This document shows positions 23,088 to 33,434 of a stretch of DNA of 64,000 bases, one piece after another; the first letter of the stretch is position 1; every line of letters begins with the position of its first letter. The translations under genes were made by a program, and so were the position numbers. The notes under the pieces were generated by a model. That model was not told the DNA's origin. It worked only from the letters and a program-made list of their open reading frames with translations, and searched no databases. The stretch comes from Sorghum bicolor (Eukaryota > Streptophyta > Magnoliopsida > Poales > Poaceae), in the NCBI RefSeq assembly GCF_000003195.3, contig NC_012879.2, positions 20,608,647-20,672,646 of the forward strand, written 5' to 3'.

Positions 23088-23460
23088 GGATAATTCCTTT
23101 TTACTCATAGTAGTAGTTACTCCCATGTGTATATCTCTAGATTTAGGGCGTATATGGCCCAATGAAGTGTATGTAGATGAGGTATATGATCATACTAAAC
23201 CATCTAAGGTAGTATATATGTTAAGTATGCATGCATACATAGAGTATGTGATTATACTTATTATATATACTACAGTAGTGACATTTTAGTAATATATTAA
23301 AAGATATGAATTCCTTTGAAATTTTTTCACATGGTAAGATCAAGAGTATCTTAATATATGTATATGAACATAGTCCAACTGATAAACAAGTATGAATACA
23401 TACGTAACGTGGTTTATTGAAGATGGGAGTAATTACTCCCGGGGTACGAAAAATGCATCC
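23088..23460. mobile_element. MITE with GTAGTTACTCCCAT inverted repeats (373 bp)
   Basis: The left arm GGATAATTCCTTTTTACTCA..GTAGTTACTCCCAT pairs, with mismatches, with the right arm in reverse complement (GGATGCATTTTTCGTACC..GTAATTACTCCCAT). Both outer flanks are TATATA, a possible AT-rich target duplication. No coding capacity. Superfamily not decided. Confidence 0.5.
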
Positions 23461-23487
23461 TATATATGTATATATATATATATATGA
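23461..23487. repeat. TA-rich microsatellite
   Basis: TATATATGTATATATATATA-type tract between the two MITEs. Confidence 0.8.
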
Positions 23488-23505
23488 TCTAGTGAAACAC
23501 ATCTC

Positions 23506-23697
23506 CCGTGCAAACTATGTAAACTCTAATCTGGACCGTAGGATGTTGATCCAAGGGGGCGTGAAGAGATTGGGTAATTTTGCACTTAACCGCCCACTCT
23601 TAATCACACTTTTACAAATCCCTCCTTCCACCTCTCTCATGCGTCCCCTTGGATCAACATCCTGCGGTCCAGATTAGAGTTTGCACAGTTTGCACGG
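23506..23697. mobile_element. Foldback MITE with ~55-bp inverted repeats (192 bp)
   Basis: The left arm starts CCGTGCAAACTATGTAAACT and the right arm in reverse complement starts CCGTGCAAACTGTGCAAACT; the pairing continues through TCTAATCTGGACCG and GGATGTTGATCCAAGGGG. The short unique centre is about 80 bp. The right tip abuts the first base of the element B LTR (23698). Confidence 0.7.
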
Positions 23698-25109
23698 TGT
23701 TGACGGTACTTTCACTATGATTTTTGACCACTAAAACCGTCAACAAAAGTTAAGTTTTGGGGATAACACCAAGCCACTAAGTAGTGACATAGGTACAATT
23801 CACTTGGTTCCACATGTACATGTCATTATTTGGATGCAGGTGGAAACAGCCACAAATCAAGCCTAATCAAGCTCAAATGAAGCAAAGATGATCAAGAACC
23901 AGAACCACCATATATCAACAAAAGATTGAAGATGACAAGTGGGGACATCATGTGGAGCAAGGTGGTGGGCCAACCCCCCAAAGTGTAAGTCGGCCGACCT
24001 ACATTTGGTGGGCCCCCACTTGGTCCACACTCCCACCGACATCACCATCTTCTAGAAGGTTGGTGGGGCCCACATGGAAGCAAATGGTCGGTTGACCGAC
24101 CTGTCATGTGGGCCCACCTTGGGTCGGTTTGCTCCAACCGACATCCCCATGATGAACATGTGATGGAAATTCTCGACCATTGATCATATGGCGGTTCCAA
24201 GGTCGGTTTGATCCAACGGTGGAGAAGAAGGAGCACATGGATCGCTGACGTGGCGCTGGAGTAGCCCCTACTCCATCCCCCCCTATATATACCCCCTTAG
24301 AGAGCCTAGTTAATCATGATGTATCTTAGGAAGAGCTACTCTTAGCTAAGTGTGAGAATAGAGGGAAGAGAGTGAGGAGTTCCTCGAGGAGGAGTCCCGG
24401 CTTGTCGGGAGTCTTCTTCCAGGAGCACCTCAGTGGATGCTTGTCTTCTAGTAAGTCTCCTTTCTAGTTGCCTTTCATCTGAGTACTTCTAGTATTTACT
24501 TTCTATCTTAGTTTATTTTAAGTATACAACCGGCCTATCTGACACATTGCTTTGCCTTGTGTGAAGTGCTTGAAACCTTAGTTGGGTCTAGAGTAGTAGA
24601 ATTAGTGTAGACGTGGTGTCTAGACTAAGTCTGCACTTGTGGACTTCTTGTCACACCTGAAGAATGCCACCAGCGAAGCGTGACAGACCTCTGCTGGACA
24701 TTAGGAGTTCTCTTCAGTGTGTTGTTAGGCAAGTTGCAAATAATAGTTGGCCTACATGGTAGCTACCTAGGGAAGTGTTTCGCCGCACCCTTTTCACCTA
24801 TCGGCCATAGTAGGAAGGGAGTTAACTCTCAAGTATACTTAGGTAGCTTAGCCAGAAGTCAAATACAAGAAATACTTCTCTACCCAATCCTAAGCCCTTT
24901 GATCATCATCCGATGACTCAATTGGTCTAGTTATACCACTTCTCATTCCCCGTGGAAAATACGATACCTGAAATACTCCTGGTGAAGTGCTACATTGACC
25001 ACCGTCCGCTTGCGGTAAAACCGTTTGCCACTTTTGGTGTCACACAAGCATTTCTACTGCTGTGCCAAGGACTGACAATCCTAGGTAGTGACGCTAAGAA
25101 GAGTCAACA
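23698..25109 (+). repeat. Element B 5' LTR (1,412 bp)
   Basis: TGTTGACGG..GTCAACA, followed by a perfect tRNA-Asp primer site. TATATATA at 24284-24291. Near the start a short inverted repeat (TGTTGACGGT / ACCGTCAACA) brackets 23698-23753. It carries several TCGGCCGAC/GGTCGGTT words upstream of the TATA box. Confidence 0.85.
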
Positions 25110-25117
25110 AGCATTTC

Positions 25118-25134
25118 TGGCGCCGTTGCCGGGG
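25118..25134 (+). other. Primer binding site, tRNA-Asp (element B)
   Basis: TGGCGCCGTTGCCGGGG, an exact complement of the plant tRNA-Asp(GTC) 3' end, 8 bp after the LTR. Confidence 0.85.
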
Positions 25135-25204
25135 AGCGGTAGCTGGTCAACTAGACTCAAAGTCGTCAAGTTATCCTTGTTTGATTAGAACCTTTACCTA
25201 TCCC

Positions 25205-25870
25205 ATGGATCAAACAACCCTCTTTGACTATGCTGCTCCATTGGGTGCTGAGCTGGAGCCGCCTAGTTCCTCTCAGGCCATTTTGGCCGTTCGTTATGAG
25301 CTTCGCCCAAGTCTCATAGCGATGGTTTAGCAAAATCCATTTTCAGGAGAAGGAGATGAAAATCCCTATACTCACCTACGTGATTTCTAGCAGCTTTGCT
25401 CGTGCATTCACATCCAAGGGATGAGGTGAGTTACCCTTAAGTGGAAGCTCTTCCCGTTCTCTTTTATGGGAAAAGCCAGACGATGGTACTCTTGCTCTGT
25501 AGGTAGTGTAGACGGACAATGGGAGAAGCTGCAAGCCAAGTTTTGCCTTACCTACTTCCCCATTTCCCGTGTGGCTCATCTCTATAGAGAGATCCTAAAC
25601 TTCAAGCAAGAAGAGAAGGAATCTCTAGGTGCGGCTTGGGCACAAATCACAGACTTAGCATCCTCAGGCCCAGACTTAGCCATAATCGAGCCAACGCTAA
25701 TGCAGCATTTCTACCTCGATCTTAGGCAAAGTTCCACACAATTCCTTGATCTAGCCTCGAAGGGAGCATTCCTTCATTTACCCATTAGTGAAGGTAGGGT
25801 GGTCCTAGCAACCATACTAGACAACACCCCCTACACTGATGACCATAGTGATGCCCTTGAGGAAGACTAA
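25205..25870 (+). pseudogene. Element B Gag, three premature stops
   Basis: One reading frame from ATG 25205 to 25870, interrupted by TAG (25328), TAG (near 25388) and TGA (near 25424), with no frameshift. Blocks shared with other Athila-type Gags here: GDENPYTHLRDF, WKLFPFSFMGKARRWY, FKQEEKESLGAAWAQ, LMQHFYLDL. Gag would form the virus-like particle. The stops are single-base changes, so decay is by point mutation. Confidence 0.75.
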
Positions 25871-25966
25871 GCCCCTAGGGACGAAACCTCATCAGCCGAC
25901 GCTACAGTAGCCACATCACAAGTTGTCGAGCCTAAACCACAATCCCAAACACCTCCAAGGGAAGAA

Positions 25967-26620
25967 GTGATTCACCCCTTGGAGTATCCGCTTAACATTG
26001 AGATGGATCTTTTCGCCAATTATGGCAATGTCTCGAAACAACCTGTGCAAAAGAGAAACCACAACGCTCCAAAAGAGCACGTATCTTCTTGCTTAGAGTC
26101 TTGTTACCTCAAAGCAACTACTCAGGAGCTCCTGACCGTTATGAGCAACGAATGGCTAAAGGAGTCAGAAGCGTCGTATGATGTTATGAGGCTTCTCTCC
26201 TGCTTCACAACCATTCGTTGTCTCATAAGCAGGACTCCCGTGGATTCTCTTTATGACCCTGCCGTAGGAGCATCTGTAATGTCTAAGAATTTAGCATTAG
26301 CACTCCTAGGCGAGGAACCGTTAGTTCCGACTGAAAAGTTTCTCATGTTACCATCTGGAGAATTGGTCGAGAGCTGCGGCCTTGCACAGAACGTCTCTGT
26401 TGTCATTAACAAGGCCCATGTCCTCTTGAATTTATACATCTTTGATGTAGAGGACATTGACCTATTAATTGGGCACCCACTTATGAGATTCATTGATGGA
26501 CTTCACAGCGGGCACCTCAAGGGTCAGATAGGGAAGAACTTAAACCTATCCATTCCCTATGTCGGCTCGATAAACGCCAAAATCGAGCCGAACCCCGAAA
26601 CTGATCCGATAGAGGAGGTG
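25967..26620 (+). pseudogene. Element B Gag C-terminus / aspartic protease, truncated
   Basis: An open frame 25967-26626 containing SLYDPAVGASVMSKNLALAL (about residues 90-110), aligned with the protease active-site strand of Ty3 elements (normally D-T/S-G), then LLNLYIFDVEDIDLLIGHPL, the second protease half. The DTG is replaced by D-P-A-V-G. The frame stops where the sequence switches to the element E tail at about 26620, so RT, RNase H and integrase are missing. Confidence 0.7.
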
Positions 26621-26850
26621 ATATGACCACGCTAGTAAGCAAGATGTCACAAGCTCCAAGTCAAGCTACAACTACTCAAGTTTTACCTATACCGACACGA
26701 GCCCAAGTCATCGATGGACCGGTTACACTAGTCGTGCAAAGACGCTACAACAAGAGGTCCACGCGCTACTTTGTTTGATTCACTTTAACATTAATGAGAA
26801 TTATATACTACCTAACTGTTGTACCTTGATTGTACTCAGGTATATAGAAG
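26620..26850 (+). pseudogene. Polyprotein tail of an E-type element
   Basis: The segment 26620-26776 repeats 41117-41270 at about 96% identity (MSQAPSQATTTQV.., then RAK.LQQEVHALL). This is the C-terminal tail common to grass gypsy polyproteins. A one-base deletion (ACACTAGTC against ACACGTAGTC) breaks the frame. After 26776 the copies diverge: here HFNINENYILP-like sequence continues towards an LTR, whereas the other copy runs into element F. Confidence 0.6.
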
Positions 26851-27828
26851 AAGAGAATGATGTATCGACACTGAAGAACGGACCAGTGCAAGTCTCAGAA
26901 AGACACTAGCAAAACAGATCAAAAGAGTAAAAAACGGACCAGTGGAAGACAAGAATGGACCAGTGCAAAAAAATCTTCATAACATTTTACTCACAAAATC
27001 AATGAAGGCTTATGAGGACATTTTTGAAAGCTCATCAATGCTTTCCAATGCCTCAAGTTTCACCTCATTTGGACATCGCAATCAAGAGTTATGCTTAGAT
27101 TAGTCAAGACTTCTCAGAAGGTCAACAGTCTGTCGTGACAGAATGTTGGTACAACTTGCCGTGCAAAACTATACCAATCTACAACGTTTCATGGTGCATG
27201 GCATACATTGCTGGAAAGCTCTTAGAGTCTAGTTTCACACCCAAGAAACGGTTCGTCATGTGGAGTTACCAATAAGAAGTTATGGTCAGTTTATTGGAAA
27301 CTACTCTGTAGGCCAACAGTCACGTGAAGCCAGTTCGGGAATCCATTCCGAGGGGACCTTTCACATTGCCTTCCCTCAAAAACTCTTTCATTTTCATACC
27401 TATCTAGCAGGGTTGTTTCTAGTATAAATATCCCCTACCTCTAAGCCATTAGCAACCTTTGATCATTTTGATAAACTACATGATATTGCAGCCGCACTGC
27501 TGAGTGCCTTACTCAACCTTTGTTCTTCCATGTTCTTCTTGGACTTGTGAAGTGAATCCTCTGGGTTCCCCTACTTCGTGCTCTATGGCTTCCGTTTGGC
27601 TGCACCGTATTGCGTGGATTAGTTCCGGATTGTGGTTTTACGGTCGTTCGGAGATCGAGTCGATGTCTTCGTGGTTTCGGCGCCTCTCTCCCCGTCGCTT
27701 GGTTGCATCCAACCTTTGTTAGGTATAAAGCTAGTTACCCGATGTTCGCAGCAAGTTATCCTTGTTCTTTGGTCTACTATCGTGAAGATAGGGCCACCCT
27801 CGTACCGATCCATATCGGTAGCCTATCA
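26850..27828 (+). repeat. Element E LTR (left boundary approximate)
   Basis: Ends CTATCA at 27828, two bases before a tRNA-iMet primer site. TATAAATA at 27423-27430. The left terminus could not be fixed; it lies somewhere after the polyprotein tail. Frames at 27504-27930 are LTR sequence. Confidence 0.55.
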
Positions 27829-27830
27829 AC

Positions 27831-27842
27831 TGGTATCAAAGC
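27831..27842 (+). other. Primer binding site, initiator tRNA-Met (element E)
   Basis: TGGTATCAAAGC, one mismatch to the standard TGGTATCAGAGC of many plant LTR elements. It distinguishes E from the tRNA-Asp primed Athila-type copies. Confidence 0.7.
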
Positions 27843-28429
27843 TTTCGTTGTCACGGTAGATATCACAATCATCCACATATCTACCTTTAGTTTATCTATT
27901 GTTTGTTACTGTTTTGTTCATCACCTATAGTCTACTGAAAAAGCCACAAAAAAAAATCCTAGGGCCCTTTGACGGTACTGTTATCTTGTGTTTTTGTGTT
28001 CATCAAGTTGCTAATCACCCTCTTTACATATATTGTGTTGTGTTTCATTTGTTATCCGCACCCCTGTTAGTATAAAAAAAAGAGTTCAAAAAAAAGTCAG
28101 TGAAAAAAAATTCAAAGAAAAGAAAAGAGAAAGAACAAAAAAAGTAGAAGAGGAGGAAAGGGGTTGTATTGCGGTTTGCTCACTGAAAAATTCATTTTAC
28201 CTATTCAGATTCTTTGTGATTTATATACCAGCAACATTATATCTTTTGAGCACATCAAACCACTTGATTTTCAATACCGTAGCCTCCCTTGTTTAGCCAC
28301 CTATAGCTCCACCAAAAACTAAAACCAGGACATTCGACTCGTAATCCTTGTGACCTCGAAATCACTTCTGTTGAGCTGCTACACAAGCACAATTCACTGT
28401 CCTTGAGAACAGAAAAGAGCATTGGTAAG
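27843..28429 (+). other. Element E leader, A-rich
   Basis: Untranslated leader with a strongly purine-rich stretch (about 28070-28160, many A runs). It is split from the rest of E by element D; the last bases GTAAG (28425-28429) are the left target duplication of D. Confidence 0.5.
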
Positions 28430-30616
28430 TGAAAGATCTAGGCCTGTATTTGGGTTTTGTTAATTAATGACAACTCTTGTGGACTAACCTTTCAACTCAA
28501 GTGTGTGAAGGAAAAGTTGGTTTAGTTCACAACGGAAGATGGACATCGACATCATTTGATTGATAGCATGTTGGAATGCTCAAATCAACATGGCAAACAA
28601 GTGAAGACCAAAGCAAGATTTGGCTTCGATGGACCGGTTGCGACGCAATGGTGAAGGGTAAGCTAATGGGCTTGGCGCCGATGGACTTAGGCGAAGGTGA
28701 AGGGCAAGCTAGTGAGCTTGGCTCCGAAGGACCGAAGCAACGGTGAAGAGCAAGTAAGGCTAAGGTTGATGGACTTGGATGCTTTGTGATGGTTTGAGTG
28801 ATCCACATCATATTTGAGGACGAAGCCAAAGACAAATTGATCATATCAAGTGGCTTTGTCAACATGTCGGCTTGTGCAAGGCAAAGGTATGAAACATAGG
28901 TTGTTTCATTTCACCGGACATAAGGTGTTTTAGAGAAGATTCAAATGGCCGGATTTAGGATAGATAGCCGTACTATTAAGAGGGCCAAATATGCCTTGCA
29001 TTGCGGTCATCTAGTGCCACTTGTGAGTTCTAACGTTGAGATACGATCAGTGTTGAAGTGGCAGTTTTACAAAAACTTTATGAAAAATGATTTGCCTAAA
29101 AGCTAACTAGTGGCAAGTTGAACGGTTTTCTCTTTTGAGAAATCATTTATTGGTGTTGGCTTTTCGTGATAAAAGGTTTTTGAGAAGCGCTTTTATCTAA
29201 CCGTTTTATGCGTTGGAACACTCCATTGTTATGGGATGCTTGCTCAAAGTATTGGAGAAGATGCGCTTGTGGAAGTGGTTTCTGGGCAAGGGCGGACTAT
29301 CTGTTGTTACGGGCGTGGACTGTCCGCGGGCCAATCCTAGGAAACCAGGCAGTTTCTGATGGTTCTATAGTTAACTTTCACGTAGACGGCGGACAGTCCG
29401 CGCCTGTAAGGGCAGACAGTCCGTAGGTATTTTTTCGTGGAACCAAACAGATTGTTTTTCAATCTGCTCTGGGCTGACTGCGTGACCGTGGACAGTCCGC
29501 GCCTGTAAGGGCGGACAGTCCGCGGGTCATTTTCCTCGGCGAGCAGAGTTGCTGGACTTCCTGTCCAGGGGTTTGTTTTTCAGCGGCGGACTGTCCGCGC
29601 CCTGTAGGGCGGACTGTCCGTGGTTCAGCAGTTTGAACCCAACGGCTAGTTGAATTTAATCGCGGACTGTCCGGGGTTTCTACTGCGGACTGTCCGCGAG
29701 TCGCGAATCAGAGCATAACGGCTAGTTTTGTGGGGCTCCTCTATATATAGTTGGATGCCCGGTTGGTGAGGGCTCTCTTGGCCATTTTTACAGCATACTC
29801 TTTGGGAGAGCTCCTCTCTAGCACCTCCTCTCACACCCTTTGCTTAGTGTAACATTTGCAGAGTTGAGTGTGCTCACTAGAGCGGATCCTTGCGTGAGAG
29901 TTTACTCGTGGCACTAGGTGGTTGTTGTGCAAGTGTGGTTGTTTATTACTCTTGGAGTTTGCCGGCTCCTAGACGGCTTGGTGATTGTCTTCGTGAAGCA
30001 TGCAAGAAGCTTTGTGTGGTGCTCCAAAGTTAGCTTTGTGAGGGGCTATCGAGCTCATCCCCGCCGGAGGAAGGCGAAGAGCATCTCTAGTAAAATTGAG
30101 GCTTGTGTGGGTGTCTAGTTGATTCGTCCGACACAAGTTTAGAGCTCACGTGGAGCCTACCTAGTGAGGTAGTCCGAAGCTTGCGGGCTTGGAACTAACA
30201 AGACGAGCGGCAATCCTAGAACTCGCCTCAACATGGACTAAGTGACCGGCAAGTCACCGAACCACGGAAAAACATCATGTGTCATCCTCTCCATTGTGGT
30301 TTGCCTATCGCAACACAAGCTTATTTTATTGATATGTATACTTTGTGCTTGTGTTGATTATGCTTGAGCTCTTTGTCTACTTCATGATCACTAGTATGCT
30401 TAGTTGATACATTGTGTTTTCAATAATTCATATTGTGAAAAGTATCTTGATCTTGCTTTAGCTCTTCATATTAAGGTTGCTTGCTTTCTAGATAGAGGGG
30501 TGAAGTTGTAGCTAGAACGCTAATTCTCTTCTGTATTTAAATTGTTTTTGCGCTTGCTCTTAATTTTTTAGAAATGACTATTCACCCCCCCTCTAGTAGG
30601 CCATCTCGATCCTTCA
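28430..30616 (+). repeat. Element D 5' LTR (2,187 bp)
   Basis: TGAAAGATCTAGG..TTCA. TATATATAG at 29742-29750. Between about 29285 and 29700, upstream of the TATA box, are ten copies of a GCGGAC(T/A)GTCCGC palindrome, several in pairs separated by CCTGTAAGG or CCTGTAGG. Frames read across the palindromes are not genes. Confidence 0.9.
29285..29700 (+). promoter_or_regulatory. Palindrome array in U3 of element D
   Basis: Ten GCGGACTGTCCGC-like sites, the most regular at about 29388, 29510, 29584 and 29684. Position (40-460 bp upstream of TATA) and dyad symmetry suggest binding sites for a dimeric regulator. Sirevirus LTRs are known to carry palindromic motifs; the protein bound is not shown by the sequence. 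Confidence 0.6.
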
Positions 30617-30618
30617 AG

Positions 30619-30630
30619 TGGTATCAAAGC
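30619..30630 (+). other. Primer binding site, initiator tRNA-Met (element D)
   Basis: TGGTATCAAAGC, two bases after the LTR. Confidence 0.8.
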
Positions 30631-30668
30631 GACAGTCTCTCTTTTGTGGACTTCACCGACCCGAGAGG

Positions 30669-32354
30669 ATGGCGACTTATGGGTTAGATGTTGAGTGTCC
30701 ACACATTTTTGATGGCACACACTTTACAAGTTGGAAAGATTGGATGATGAACAATTTTAAATTCATTAGCCCTCAATTATTGTGGATTGTGGATGTCGGC
30801 TTTTCTTTTGCATTGGATAAAAAGAATGCAACCCAAGCGCAAAGGAAGTGTCTATATCTCGATTGCCAAGCTACTAACATTTTCTATCAATCTATGGATG
30901 ATAACATATTTGGTGAAATCATGGACTTGACAAGTGCTCATGAAATTTGGTTTCATCTAAATAAGAAGTATGGGATGACCTCCAATAATATTGATGGAGA
31001 ATATGAAAAGATGGAAGATCATGAGAAGATAGTGAATGATGATGTTGAGCTCATTCATGACATGAGGGTTGTGAAGGAATGCTCCATCTCAAGCTCAAGT
31101 GATGAAATTGAAATATCAACCACAAGCTCACTTGAAAACAATGATGATTACTCATGTTCCGTGGCAAATGATGATTCTACAAGCCCATCTACATCACCTC
31201 TTTGTCATATGTCTAATGATGACACAAAGGTAAAACTTGATAGTGATGTCGTTGCCCATGCTTACACATATGATGAGCTTGTAGATGTTGTTAAAGGAAT
31301 GTCTCTTTATGTTGAAGAAATAGAAACCAAAATGACAAACTTGGAACATGAAAATCACAATTTAAGGAAATCATATGATTGTTCCGAACATTTGCTTGGT
31401 AAATTTGTTTATAAGCTTGTGACCTTAAGCTTGACTCATGAGATTCTTTGCCTTAAACATAAGAAGCTTAAAATTGACCATAAATCTCTCATTGAAAGCA
31501 TTTCCAAAGAAGACACTAAAATTGATGAGAGCTCATCATATGAGTTGGATGGTCAATTACAATGTGTTGCTAACTCTTGTGATGAAGGCTATAAAAATGT
31601 ATCCACCTCTAGTGATGATTTATTAGAAATGCCTTGTTCTTCAAATTCGGATATATGTTTTTCTTCTATGGATTGTGAGACTAACAATGTAGAAGAAAAC
31701 AATGAGTCAAATGATGAAGTGAAGAACTTGAGTATGGATGGGCATGTAATAGAAAAAGTGACACACAAGCAAATGATGGAAAGTCACAAGAAGTATGGCA
31801 ACATTAATGGTATTGTGTACAACAACACAAATATCAAAGGCAAAAGATGGGGCAAGAAAACTTATGAGAGAGAAATGAGAAGACTTGAAGAAGAAAAGCT
31901 TTCTCATTATATGTGTTTCAAGTGCCACAAGATGGGACACCTAGCCTCAAGTTGTCTAAGCAAGAAAGAAAAGATGCCACAAGACTCAAGTGAAGATGAG
32001 TCAACATTCTCCCATGAAGAAGCAAATGTCAATCACAAGGTTGATAACAAGATGGGAAGGAAGAAAACTAGAAGAGGAGGAAGAAGAAGAAATTGGTAAA
32101 ATAATTTCTCCTCCGATGAGTACTATCAAGATCACTACAAGAAACACTTTGTCAAAAGTTGTCTCAAAGGTAGCATTCCTAAGCCAAGCTCAATTCATGA
32201 TAATAACTTGCTTAGGAAGGATGGAAATGGTACCAGAAAGGTAACAATTGCTAATCATTCCATTATACATGCAAAGGCCAATTGGGTGCCCAAGCATGAA
32301 TTGACTAACATGAGAGGACCCAACGGTGGTTGGGTACCATCAAAATTTGAATGA
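30669..32354 (+). pseudogene. Element D copia-type Gag
   Basis: Start at ATG 30669 (MATYGLDVECPHIFDGTHF); the open frame upstream belongs to the leader. N-terminal copia Gag core (about residues 1-125: FDGTHFTSWKDWM, QATNIFYQSMDD, SAHEIWFHLNKKYG), a long acidic Ser-rich middle with a coiled-coil-like stretch (about 205-300), and a CCHC zinc knuckle CFKCHKMGHLASSC (about 417-430). A single in-frame TAA (32097) separates this from a C-terminal tail in the same frame ending at 32354. Gag packages the RNA; it is not followed by pol. Confidence 0.8.
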
Positions 32355-33114
32355 TTAGTAGGTACCATGATGGCATTGGAAACTTGGCATTATTTGACTC
32401 ACTATTCTTAATTGACAAGAAGCCAAGTTGGAGTTACTATATTTCATATCTTGATCCAAGGCTATCACTAGTGATGATATGAGCGAGCCATTCTAGTGAT
32501 TGGTCACATCTTGGCACCACAAGTTCAACTTCAACAAGATAACCGCTTAAAAGTGTGTGAAGAAGCTTGAAGAAGGATCAAACCGAATTTGGGGTATTTT
32601 GGATGAAATCTCTAATTGGAAGCTCATGAATGTGCTCTAGTTCAAGCAAATGATGAAGAACTCATATATATTATTGCTTGATGAATTGGCTAAAATTGAA
32701 AGCATCTAGGCCAAAAGGAATTGGTGATCCAAGAATTCTATCATGCCTTTTATTGTTCCATAATTGGAATTCACTATATCTTGGACTATCAACTTCCTTC
32801 AAACGGTGGTATGGAAAATCAATAATGCACAACATTACATCATCTCACTAGCATGCCTTTAATCTCACATTGCTTACACTAGGTTTATCTTGCTATTTTT
32901 ATGTGTTGGCTTCTTATGTCAATATATTGCATATTTGTGATTGTCCATGAGCAATGTCATTGGAACATACAAAGAAAAATGTGAGATCAAGGAATTTAAT
33001 GGAATTCATGTCAAAATATGTCTTGGGGACTTGTTTAATCTGTTTCAGAAGAGTCAAATGAGCTTTGGAAGTCATTGGAATCAAATACTCAAAGAAACAG
33101 CAAGCTGTTTGTGC
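32355..33114 (+). other. Element D spacer where pol is missing
   Basis: About 760 bp without a supported ORF or any copia pol motif (no integrase DDE, no YVDD). AT-rich. It leads into the promoter-like block at 33115. Confidence 0.6.
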
Positions 33115-33434
33115 AGTTCAGGCAGTCGCGGACTGTCCGCCCTTTGGACCGCGGACTGTCCGCAAGTGATTTTAGGTCAGTGCATAGAATCTGTACAGAA
33201 CAGTCGGGGCTCAGAAATTTCAACTGCGGACTGTCCGCCACATGGACCGTGGACTGTCTGCGCATCGGGTTTTGACCCAGAACCGACCCGACGGGATAAG
33301 ACCAAGTCATCATACCTCTTCGAGAAAATCAGAACTCTCTCTCTCTCTCTCTCAACCGTGTGAGCACAAGGAAGAAGAAGGAAGGGGACCAAGGGATTGG
33401 AGGCTTCCCCGGACACTCCGCGATCTCCTCCATC
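33115..33434 (+). promoter_or_regulatory. Candidate internal promoter of element D gene 2
   Basis: Four GCGGACTGTCCGC-like palindromes at about 33127, 33150, 33225 and 33248, in two pairs, the same motif as in the LTR U3. They are followed by a pyrimidine patch (CTCTCTCTCTCTCTCTCTC, 33336-33354) and by the ATG at 33435. No clear TATA box. A further degenerate palindrome lies in the intron (about 33677). Confidence 0.5.

Noticed and set aside
23221..23502. 93-residue minus-strand frame rich in Tyr/Ile/Cys
   Set aside because: Lies in an AT-rich MITE and TA microsatellite; composition explains the open frame.
27504..27930. ORFs of 60-106 residues before element E primer site
   Set aside because: They lie in an LTR (TATA box, CA end, adjoining primer site) and match no protein family.
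28033..28296. Lys/Glu-rich 87-residue frame
   Set aside because: Product of an A/G-rich retroelement leader, no start context or homology.
29285..29700. Regularly repeated palindromes resembling a CRISPR array
   Set aside because: Plant LTR context, unequal spacing, no unique spacers of constant length and no cas genes.
29208..29834. ORFs across the D LTR (and 36908-37513)
   Set aside because: They are repeated translations of the palindrome array in both LTRs, not genes.
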